DNA from: Streptomyces sp. SJL17-4
GTDB lineage: Bacteria > Actinomycetota > Actinomycetes > Streptomycetales > Streptomycetaceae
Direction: 5' to 3'
Assembly (NCBI RefSeq): GCF_036826855.1
Contig: NZ_CP104578.1
Coordinates: forward strand, 7,932,501 to 7,996,500
DNA: 64,000 nt
The first letter of the stretch is position 1; the number at the start of each line of letters is the position of its first letter. Position numbers and translations under genes: made by a program. The notes below the pieces were generated by a model. That model ran no database searches, was not told where the DNA came from, and saw only the letters and a program-made list of their open reading frames with translations. Of the stretch, positions 42,904 to 49,634 are shown in pieces.

Positions 42904-44547
42904 TCAGGCGCCTGACCCGCCTGCCGGGTTCGCGTCCGCCTCCACCGCCACCGTGCGGGCCCAGCGGTAGTCCGCCTTGCCGCTGGGGGAGCGCTGGATG
43001 CGGTCGGTGAGGACCAGCTGGCGCGGGACCTTGTACCCCGCCAGGCGGGGACGGCAGTGGGTCTGGAGGGTCTCCAGGTCCAGCGGCGGGGCGTCCGCGC
43101 GGAGCTGGACGACCGCGGCGACGTGGTTGCCCCAGCGGGCGTCCGGCACTCCGGCGACCAGCGCGTCGTACACGTCGGGGTGGGACTTGAGGGCCTGCTC
43201 CACCTCCTCCGGATAGACTTTCTCGCCGCCCGTGTTGATGCACTGGGAGCCGCGCCCGAGGACGGTGACCACCCCGGTCTCGTCCACGGTCGCCATGTCG
43301 CCGAGGAGCACCCACCGGACCCCGTCCCGCTCGAAGAACGTCTCGGCGGTCTTCTCCGGGTCGTTGTAGTAGCCGAGCGGCACGTGGCCGCGCTGCGCCA
43401 GCCGGCCGATCTCGCCGGTGGCGACGGGGGTACGGGTCACAGGGTCGACGACCTGGGTGCGTTCGTTGACGTGCAGCCGGAAGCCTCTGGCGGGGCCGGA
43501 GTCGTCGGTGGCGCGGCCGTTGGAACCGGACTCGGTGGAGCCGAAGTTGTTGAGGAGGAGCACGTTCGGCATCAGCTCCTGGAGCTGGGCCCGTACGGTC
43601 TCGGACATGATCGCCCCGGAGGAGGACAGACTGAACAGTGCGGAGAGGTCCGTGCCCTTCAGCGGCCCGCGCAGCGCGTCCACGAGCGGCCGCAGCATCG
43701 CGTCCCCGACCAGGGAGATGCTGGAGACCTTCTCCTTCTCCAGGGTGCGGAGGACTTCCTCCGGGACGTACTTGCGGTGCAGGACGACCCGCTGGCCGTA
43801 GTTGAAGGCGATGAACGCGGTCAGCGTGGAGGTGCCGTGCATCAGCGGCGGCGCGGGGAAGAACGTGATGCCGGCGCCGCCGGCGGCGACCCGCTCGGCC
43901 AGCTCCTCGGGGCGCTTCACCGGTTCGCCCGAGGGATCGCCGCCGAAGAGCCCCGCGAAGAAGAGGTCCTCCTGGCGCCACAGGACACCCTTCGGCATCC
44001 CGGTCGTGCCGCCGGTGTAGATGATGAAGAGGTCGTCGGCCGAGCGGGGCCCGAAACCGCGTGCGGGTGAGCCGGTGGCCTCCGCCTCGGCGTACGGGAC
44101 GCAGTCGAGGTCGGCCGCTCCCTCGGGTAGGGCGCCCACCCGCACGAGGTGCCGCAGCTTCTCCGTCTGCGGCAGCGCCGCCGCGACCCGGTCGGTGAAC
44201 TCGGCGTCGAAGACGAGCGCGGCGAGGTCGGCGTCCCGGTAGAGGTAGACGAGCTCCTCCTCCACGTACCGGTAGTTGACGTTGACCGGCACGATCCGTG
44301 CCTTGAGGCAGGCGAGGACGGTCTGCAGGTACTCGATGCCGTTGTAGAGGTGGAGGCCGAGGTGCTCGCCGGGCCGGATGCCCGCGTCGGTGAGGTGGTG
44401 CGCGATCCGGTTGGCGGCTTCGTCGAGCTCGGCGTAGGTGAGCCGACGCTCCTCGCCCGTCCCCGGATGATCGACGTACACCAGCGCCTCGCGGTCGGGG
44501 ACCGCGTCGACCACCGATTCGAACAGGTCGGCAAGGTTGTACTCCAC
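42904..44547 (-). CDS. FadD19-like steroid side-chain acyl-CoA synthetase
   Basis: 547 aa AMP-forming ligase. P-loop YTGGTTGMPKGVLWRQED followed by LFFAGLFGGDP, a combination typical of mycobacterial FadD19/FadD17. Also GSTESGSNG, LLGDMATVDETGVVTVLGR, INTGGEKVYPEEVE and the catalytic Lys in SPSGKADYRWA. FadD19 activates the C26/C24 carboxyl of cholestenoate-type side chains and is needed for C24-branched sterols. Length equals the family norm. GTG start behind AGGAGGA. It is divergent from the echA19-like gene, as fadD19 and echA19 are in Mycobacterium tuberculosis. Assignment to sterols rests on sequence resemblance and gene order. Confidence 0.82.
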   Translation of the reverse strand: MEYNLADLFESVVDAVPDREALVYVDHPGTGEERRLTYAELDEAANRIAHHLTDAGIRPGEHLGLHLYNGIEYLQTVLACLKARIVPVNVNYRYVEEELVYLYRDADLAALVFDAEFTDRVAAALPQTEKLRHLVRVGALPEGAADLDCVPYAEAEATGSPARGFGPRSADDLFIIYTGGTTGMPKGVLWRQEDLFFAGLFGGDPSGEPVKRPEELAERVAAGGAGITFFPAPPLMHGTSTLTAFIAFNYGQRVVLHRKYVPEEVLRTLEKEKVSSISLVGDAMLRPLVDALRGPLKGTDLSALFSLSSSGAIMSETVRAQLQELMPNVLLLNNFGSTESGSNGRATDDSGPARGFRLHVNERTQVVDPVTRTPVATGEIGRLAQRGHVPLGYYNDPEKTAETFFERDGVRWVLLGDMATVDETGVVTVLGRGSQCINTGGEKVYPEEVEQALKSHPDVYDALVAGVPDARWGNHVAAVVQLRADAPPLDLETLQTHCRPRLAGYKVPRQLVLTDRIQRSPSGKADYRWARTVAVEADANPAGGSGA

Positions 44548-44572
44548 CGTTCCTCCTGACCCCGGTTCGCAC

Positions 44573-44586
44573 TGACTCGGCGGTCA
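44573..44586. promoter_or_regulatory. TGAC-N6-GTCA dyad near the fadD19-like start
   Basis: TGACTCGGCGGTCA lies 26 bp before the GTG of the fadD19-like gene. It resembles the TCTGAC...GTCAGA site on the echA19 side with one extra central base, so the two could be bound by the same or a related TetR protein. Weak on its own. Confidence 0.3.
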
Positions 44587-44631
44587 TTAGAGCGCCGACC
44601 GGCGACAGGGGGAAGGGGGTGCGCAGAAGAA

Positions 44632-44648
44632 TCTGACTGAGTGTCAGA
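44632..44648. promoter_or_regulatory. TCTGA-N7-TCAGA operator, copy 2
   Basis: TCTGACTGAGTGTCAGA, with AA before it and AAAAC after it as in copy 1. The arms here extend to TCTGAC/GTCAGA. It lies 64 bp upstream of the echA19-like gene within the divergent promoter region. Confidence 0.6.
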
Positions 44649-44675
44649 AAACTATTGAACTGGACCCCGCGCTAC

Positions 44676-44689
44676 TGCAACCTGTTCCA
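44676..44689. promoter_or_regulatory. KstR-like operator
   Basis: TGCAACCTGTTCCA fits the mycobacterial KstR consensus TnnAACnnGTTnnA at all eight fixed positions. It lies 23 bp before the echA19-like start, in a position to block transcription of the cluster. Confidence 0.55.
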
Positions 44690-44711
44690 GAACTGGAGAC
44701 GGGAGACCCCC

Positions 44712-45521
44712 ATGGGTGGCACTGGTGGCACCGAACACCTCGGCGTACGGCGCGAAGGCGCCACGCTCGTCCTCACCTTGAACCGGCCCGAAGCCAAGAA
44801 CGCCCTCTCGCTGCCGATGCTCGTCGGCCTCTACGACGGCTGGCTGGAGGCCGACGCCGACGACGGCATCCGCTCCGTCGTCCTCACCGGCGCGGGCGGC
44901 TCGTTCTGCGCCGGCATGGACCTCAAGGCCCTGGCGGGCAAGGGAATGGAGGGCGAGCAGTACCGGGACCGGCTCAAGGCCGACCCCGATCTGCACTGGA
45001 AGGCGATGCTGCGCCACCACCGCCCCCGCAAACCCGTGATCGCCGCGGTGGAGGGGTACTGCGTCGCCGGCGGCACCGAGATCCTCCAGGGCACCGACAT
45101 CCGGGTCGCGGCCGCCTCGGCGACCTTCGGACTCTTCGAGGTCCGGCGCGGACTCTTCCCGATCGGCGGCTCCACGGTCCGCCTGCCCCGCCAGATCGCC
45201 CGTACTAACGCCCTCGAAATGCTCCTCACGGGCCGCCCGTACTCGGCGGACGAGGCCGCCAGGATCGGCCTCGTCGGCCGGGTCGTCCCCGACGGCACCG
45301 CGCTCGACGCGGCCCTCGACATCGCCGAACGGATCAACGCGTGCGGGCCGCTGGCGGTCGAGGCGGTGAAGGCGTCCGTGTACGAGACCGCCGAGATGAC
45401 GGAGACGGAGGGGCTGGCCGCCGAGCTCAAGCGAGGGTGGCCGATCTTCGACACGGCGGACGCGAAGGAGGGGGCGAGGGCGTTCGCGGAGAAGCGGACG
45501 CCGGAGTACCGGCGGGAGTGA
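44712..45521 (+). CDS. EchA19-like enoyl-CoA hydratase
   Basis: 269 aa crotonase that hydrates a trans-2-enoyl-CoA to 3-hydroxyacyl-CoA. Motifs: LTLNRPEAKNALS, GAGGSFCAGMDLKAL (oxyanion hole), AAVEGYCVAGGTEILQGTDIRVA (catalytic Glu in GGTE) and FGLFEVRRGLFPIGGSTVRL. The F-C-A-G-x-D form and the length resemble mycobacterial EchA19, the steroid side-chain hydratase. The chosen ATG has GGGAGA upstream; a longer frame adds 19 residues covering the KstR-like site. First gene of the rightward cluster. A 213-bp repeat element separates it from the DUF35 gene. Confidence 0.88.
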   Translation: MGGTGGTEHLGVRREGATLVLTLNRPEAKNALSLPMLVGLYDGWLEADADDGIRSVVLTGAGGSFCAGMDLKALAGKGMEGEQYRDRLKADPDLHWKAMLRHHRPRKPVIAAVEGYCVAGGTEILQGTDIRVAAASATFGLFEVRRGLFPIGGSTVRLPRQIARTNALEMLLTGRPYSADEAARIGLVGRVVPDGTALDAALDIAERINACGPLAVEAVKASVYETAEMTETEGLAAELKRGWPIFDTADAKEGARAFAEKRTPEYRRE

Positions 45522-45526
45522 GTCGT

Positions 45527-45739
45527 TCCCCACCCCGCCCCTTCCCGAAACCGGGGGCAAGCCCCCAGACCCCGTACGGCCTGCGGCCGTGCCCTCAAAC
45601 GCCGGGCGGGCTGAGTTTCCGCCGCTGGGCGGAACTTCAGCCCCGCCTGGGGGTCCCCCCACGCCCGCAAGGGCGTAGGGGGAGTTTGAGGCGCGGGGTC
45701 TGGGGCGGAGCCCCAGTTCGGGAAGGGGCGGGGTGGGGA
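45527..45739. repeat. Long inverted-repeat intergenic element
   Basis: Two complementary ends of about 46 bp (TCCCCACCCCGCCCCTTCCC on the left and its complement on the right, continuing inward to the CAGACCCC/GGGGTCTG ends) enclose about 120 bp with smaller hairpins, such as CCCCCACGCCC-GCAA-GGGCGTAGGGGG and a CTCAAACGCCGGGCGGG segment facing GTTTGAGGCG. This resembles a dispersed, non-coding streptomycete intergenic repeat (MITE- or REP-like). It sits between the first two genes of the rightward cluster and could attenuate or stabilise the message. Confidence 0.7.
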
Positions 45740-45808
45740 GAAGGCCCGCGCAGCGGCCCCGCCTGCACCGGCACATCACCCCACCCCCTCACCAAGGAGC
45801 CCCGCCCC

Positions 45809-46774
45809 ATGACGCCAACCCCCGCCTCCCCGTCGGAGACTCTCCGCGCTCCCCTCGTCGTCGAATTCCCCTTCACCCGCTCCCTCGGCCCCGTCCAGTC
45901 CGCCTTCCTCACCGGCCTCCGCGAGCGCACCGTCCTCGGCGTCCGCACCGAGACCGGAGCGGTCCTCGTCCCGCCCGTCGAGTACGACCCCGCCACCGCC
46001 GCCGAGCTCCGCGACCTCGTCGAGGTCGGCGCCACCGGCACCGTCACCACCTGGGCCTGGAACCCCGAGCCCCGCCCCGGGCAGCCCCTCCCGACCCCCT
46101 TCGCCTGGGTCCTCGTCCGCCTCGACGGCGCCGACACCGCCCTCCTGCACGCCCTCGACGCCCCCGGTCCCGAAGCCGTACGCACCGGTATGCGGGTCCG
46201 GATCCGCTGGGCCGCCGAACGCTCCGGCGCCATCACGGACATCGCCTGCTTCGAGCCGTACGACAGTGATCCCGTGGCCGAACCGGGCGCGCACGACGGC
46301 CGGTTCACCGACCCCGTCACCGGCATCGTCGCCGCCGCCCGCCTCGACTACACCTACAGCCCCGGCCGCGCCCAGACCCGCTACCTCCACGCCCTCACCG
46401 AGCGCCGGACCGTCGGCGAACGCTGCCCCTCCTGCACCAAGGTGTACGTGCCGCCCCGCGGCGCCTGCCCCACCTGCGGCATCGCCACCACCGACCAGGT
46501 CGAGGTCGGCCCGCGCGGCACCGTCACCACGTACTGCATCGTCAACATCAAGGCGAAGAATCTCGACATCGAGGTGCCGTACGTCTACGCCCACATCGCC
46601 CTCGACGGCGCCGGGCTCGCCCTCCACGGCCGCATCGGCGGCATCCCGTACGACCAGGTCCGGATGGGCCTGCGCGTCGAACCCGTGTGGAGCGAGGACG
46701 GCCGCTACCCCGACCACTACCGGCCCACCGGCGAGCCCGACGCCGACTACGACACCTACAAGGAGCTGCTGTGA
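45809..46774 (+). CDS. Double OB-fold / zinc-ribbon protein (DUF35), Ltp partner
   Basis: 321 aa with two DUF35-type OB-folds. The N-terminal one (about 10-140) lacks the zinc ribbon; the C-terminal one has the full rubredoxin-like ribbon CPSCTKVYVPPRGACPTCG followed by an OB-fold. DUF35 proteins bind thiolase-fold proteins. In mycobacteria ChsH2-DUF35 forms the steroid side-chain aldolase with Ltp2, and Rv3521 precedes ltp4-ltp3. Here too the gene is followed by two thiolase-fold genes, the first overlapping its stop by 4 bp (GTGA). Likely role: acyl-CoA docking subunit of a retro-aldolase complex, by analogy. Confidence 0.82.
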   Translation: MTPTPASPSETLRAPLVVEFPFTRSLGPVQSAFLTGLRERTVLGVRTETGAVLVPPVEYDPATAAELRDLVEVGATGTVTTWAWNPEPRPGQPLPTPFAWVLVRLDGADTALLHALDAPGPEAVRTGMRVRIRWAAERSGAITDIACFEPYDSDPVAEPGAHDGRFTDPVTGIVAAARLDYTYSPGRAQTRYLHALTERRTVGERCPSCTKVYVPPRGACPTCGIATTDQVEVGPRGTVTTYCIVNIKAKNLDIEVPYVYAHIALDGAGLALHGRIGGIPYDQVRMGLRVEPVWSEDGRYPDHYRPTGEPDADYDTYKELL

Positions 46775-47838
46775 CGCCGCACCGGCCGGACCGAGAGGTG
46801 GCGATCGTCGCCTTCGCCCAGAGCGACCACCGCCGCCGCACCGACGACCTCTCCGAGGTCGAGATGGTCATGCCCGTCCTGCACGACGTCCTGCGGCAGA
46901 CCGGCCTCAGGACCTCCGACATCGGCTTCACCTGCTCCGGCTCCTCCGACTATCTGGCCGGCCGCGCCTTCTCCTTCACGATGGCCCTCGACGGCGTCGG
47001 CGCCTGGCCGCCGATCTCCGAGTCCCACGTCGAGACGGACGGCGCCTGGGCGCTGTACGAGGCCTGGGTGAAGCTCCTCACCGGCGAGGCCGACACCGCC
47101 CTCGTCTACTCCTACGGGAAGTCCTCGCCCGGCTCCGTCCGCGACGTCCTCACCCGCCAGCTCGACCCCTATTACCTGGCCCCGCTCTGGCCGGACTCCG
47201 TCGCCCTCGCCGCCCTCCAGGCGCAGGCCCTCGTCGACGCGGGCGCCACCGACGAACCCGCCCTCGCCGCGATCGCCGCCCGCAGCCGCGAGGACGCCAC
47301 CGCGAATCCCCACGCCCAGCTGCCCGGCGCCCGCCCCCAGGGCGAGTACGTCGTCCAGCCGCTGCGCACCGGCGACTGCCCGCCCATCGGGGACGGCGCC
47401 GCCGCAGTGATCCTCGCCGCCGGCGACCGGGCCCGCGAACTCTGCGCCCGCCCCGCCTGGATCCGCGGCATGGACCACCGCATCGAGGCCCACTCCCTCG
47501 GCGTCCGCGACCTCACCGACTCGCCCTCCACCCGCCTCGCCGCCGAACGCGCCGGAGCCTTCGAGGCGCCCGTCGACACCGCCGAACTCCACGCGCCCTT
47601 CACCTCCCAGGAGGTCGTCCTCCGCCGGGCCCTCGACCTCGACGAGAGCGTGAGGGTCAACCCGTCCGGCGGAGCGCTCGCCGCCAACCCCGTCATGGCC
47701 GCCGGCCTCATCCGGCTCGGCGAGGCCGCCGCCCGCATCCACCGGGGCGACTCCGACCGCGCCCTCGCCCACGCCACCTCCGGGCCCTGCCTCCAGCAGA
47801 ACCTGGTCGCCGTCCTGGAAGGGGACTCCGATGCCTGA
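46771..47838 (+). CDS. Thiolase-fold lipid-transfer protein, Ltp4-like
   Basis: 355 aa thiolase fold (IVAFAQSDHRRR, CPPIGDGAAAVILA, VNPSGGALAANPVMAAGLIRLGEAA, HATSGPCLQQN). The position of the nucleophilic Cys of true thiolases reads VETDGAW (residues 87-93), so it cannot do thiolysis in the classical way. This is expected for the Ltp/SCPx-like aldolases that cleave the steroid side chain. Gene order and length match mycobacterial Rv3522 (Ltp4). GTG start overlapping the DUF35 stop, with AAGGAG upstream. It overlaps the next gene by 8 bp, so translation of the three is coupled. Confidence 0.8.
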   Translation: MTPHRPDREVAIVAFAQSDHRRRTDDLSEVEMVMPVLHDVLRQTGLRTSDIGFTCSGSSDYLAGRAFSFTMALDGVGAWPPISESHVETDGAWALYEAWVKLLTGEADTALVYSYGKSSPGSVRDVLTRQLDPYYLAPLWPDSVALAALQAQALVDAGATDEPALAAIAARSREDATANPHAQLPGARPQGEYVVQPLRTGDCPPIGDGAAAVILAAGDRARELCARPAWIRGMDHRIEAHSLGVRDLTDSPSTRLAAERAGAFEAPVDTAELHAPFTSQEVVLRRALDLDESVRVNPSGGALAANPVMAAGLIRLGEAAARIHRGDSDRALAHATSGPCLQQNLVAVLEGDSDA

Positions 47839-48997
47839 AGAGCCCGTCGCCGTCGTCGGCATCGGCCAGACCAAGCACGTCGCCGCACGCCGGGACGTGT
47901 CGATCGCCGGACTCGTCCGCGAGGCCGCCGTCCGAGCCCTGGAGGACGCCGAGCTGACCTGGGCGGACATCGACGCCGTCGTCATCGGCAAGGCGCCCGA
48001 CTTCTTCGAGGGCGTGATGATGCCGGAGCTCTACCTCGCCGACGCGCTCGGCGCGGTCGGCAAGCCCATGCTCCGGGTGCACACGGCAGGATCCGTCGGC
48101 GGCTCCACCGCGCTCGTCGCCGCCAACCTGGTCGCCGCCCGCGTCCACCGGACCGTCCTCACCCTGGCGTTCGAGAAACAGTCCGAGTCCAACGCCATGT
48201 GGGGCCTCTCCCTGCCCGTGCCCTTCCAGCAGCCGCTGCTCGCCGGCGCCGGAGGCTTCTTCGCCCCGCACGTGCGCGCGTACATGCGGCGGACCGGCGC
48301 GCCCGACGCGATCGGCTCCCTCGTCGCGTACAAGGACCGGCGCAACGCGCTCAAGAACCCGTACGCCCACCTCCACGAGCACGACCTCACCCTGGAGAAG
48401 GTGCAGGCCTCCCCGATGCTCTGGGACCCGATCCGCTACTCCGAGACCTGCCCTTCCTCGGACGGCGCCTGCGCGATGGTCCTCACCGACCGGACGGGCG
48501 CGGCCCGTTCGCCCCGCCCGCCCGCCTGGGTCCACGGCGGCGCGATGCGCAGCGAACCGACCCTCTTCGCGGGGAAGGACTTCGTCTCGCCGCGGGCGGG
48601 CCGGGACTGCGCCGCCGACGTCTACCGACAGGCCGGCATCACCGACCCCCGGCGGGAGATCGACGCCGTCGAGATGTACGTGCCGTTCTCCTGGTACGAG
48701 CCGATGTGGCTGGAGAACCTGGGCTTCGCGGAGGAGGGCGAGGGCTGGAAGCTCACCGAGGCAGGGGTGACCGAACTCGACGGAGACCTGCCCGTGAACC
48801 CCTCCGGCGGGGTGCTCTCCACCAACCCCATCGGAGCCTCCGGGATGATCCGCTTCGCCGAGGCCGCGCTCCAGGTACGGGGCGAGGCGGGCGAGCACCA
48901 GGTCGACGGCGCACACCGGGCCCTCGGGCACGCCTACGGAGGCGGCGCCCAGTTCTTCTCCATGTGGCTCGTGGGAGACACCCCGCCCACCGGCTGA
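47831..48997 (+). CDS. Thiolase-fold lipid-transfer protein, Ltp3-like
   Basis: 388 aa thiolase fold: VAVVGIGQTKHVAAR, AVVIGKAPDFFEG, VNPSGGVLSTNPIGASGMIRFAEAA. The nucleophile region reads HTAGSVGGSTAL (84-95) with no Cys, and the second Cys position near the end is replaced in HAYGGGAQF by Tyr. Ltp2-type aldolases are reported to use Tyr and His residues instead of Cys, so this is probably the catalytic retro-aldolase subunit acting with the DUF35 protein and the Ltp4-like partner. Matches Rv3523 (Ltp3) in order. Its start overlaps the previous gene by 8 bp. Confidence 0.82.
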   Translation: MPEEPVAVVGIGQTKHVAARRDVSIAGLVREAAVRALEDAELTWADIDAVVIGKAPDFFEGVMMPELYLADALGAVGKPMLRVHTAGSVGGSTALVAANLVAARVHRTVLTLAFEKQSESNAMWGLSLPVPFQQPLLAGAGGFFAPHVRAYMRRTGAPDAIGSLVAYKDRRNALKNPYAHLHEHDLTLEKVQASPMLWDPIRYSETCPSSDGACAMVLTDRTGAARSPRPPAWVHGGAMRSEPTLFAGKDFVSPRAGRDCAADVYRQAGITDPRREIDAVEMYVPFSWYEPMWLENLGFAEEGEGWKLTEAGVTELDGDLPVNPSGGVLSTNPIGASGMIRFAEAALQVRGEAGEHQVDGAHRALGHAYGGGAQFFSMWLVGDTPPTG

Positions 48998-49033
48998 GCC
49001 ACGCCGTCCGGCCGGGCGCCTACCCTGGCGGTC

Positions 49034-49459
49034 ATGAACGCGGAACGTGATCTGACCCGGCTGCTCGCCGGGATGCGGCCCGAGCTCGACCCCGGCCGCT
49101 ATGTCTTCACCACGGTGGAGGGCCCCGCCCCGGCCGGGGTCGCCCCGGTGGTCACCGTCGCCGAGGACGAGGGCCTCACCCTCGTCGTACGCCAGGAGGA
49201 GGCGGACGCCGCCGCCCTCCCGTACGACTACGTGGCGGGCCGGATCACGCTGCGGGTGCACTCCGCGCTCGACGCCGTCGGGCTGACGGCCGCCGTCGCG
49301 GGGGCGCTCGCCGGGGCCGGACTCAGCTGCAACGTGGTGGCGGGCTTCCACCACGACCACCTCTTCGTGGAACACGCGCGCGCGGAGGAGGCTTTGGCCG
49401 TTCTCGAACGGCTCACGGATGACGGACCCGGCCTCGGCGACCCTCCGGGGCGCCCTTAG
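49034..49459 (+). CDS. ACT-domain protein (DUF2241-like)
   Basis: 141 aa with two ACT-type subdomains. YVFTTVEGPAPAGVAPVVTV and EGLTLVVRQEEAD form the first; ITLRVHSALDAVGLTAAVAGALAGAGLSCNVV and HHDHLFVEHARAEEAL the second, which is the signature of the COG3602/CASTOR-like ACT group that senses amino acids. It probably binds a small ligand and regulates a partner protein; no target is visible. It begins 36 bp behind the Ltp3-like gene but has no obvious metabolic link to it. Confidence 0.8.
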   Translation: MNAERDLTRLLAGMRPELDPGRYVFTTVEGPAPAGVAPVVTVAEDEGLTLVVRQEEADAAALPYDYVAGRITLRVHSALDAVGLTAAVAGALAGAGLSCNVVAGFHHDHLFVEHARAEEALAVLERLTDDGPGLGDPPGRP

Positions 49460-49634
49460 CCGGACTTCAGCGGTGCTCGCCACCGCTCTGCGCCGAGCCG
49501 AATGAGCCATGGACGACACGTCGGGATTTTGCTTGCCGTTTGACCGCCCCAGCTCACTCCTTCGGGCGTACGCTGGGACTTTCGCGGGGCCTCCCGTTCG
49601 GCACTCCTGACCGTGCGCCGGGCGCGCGCCCCCT

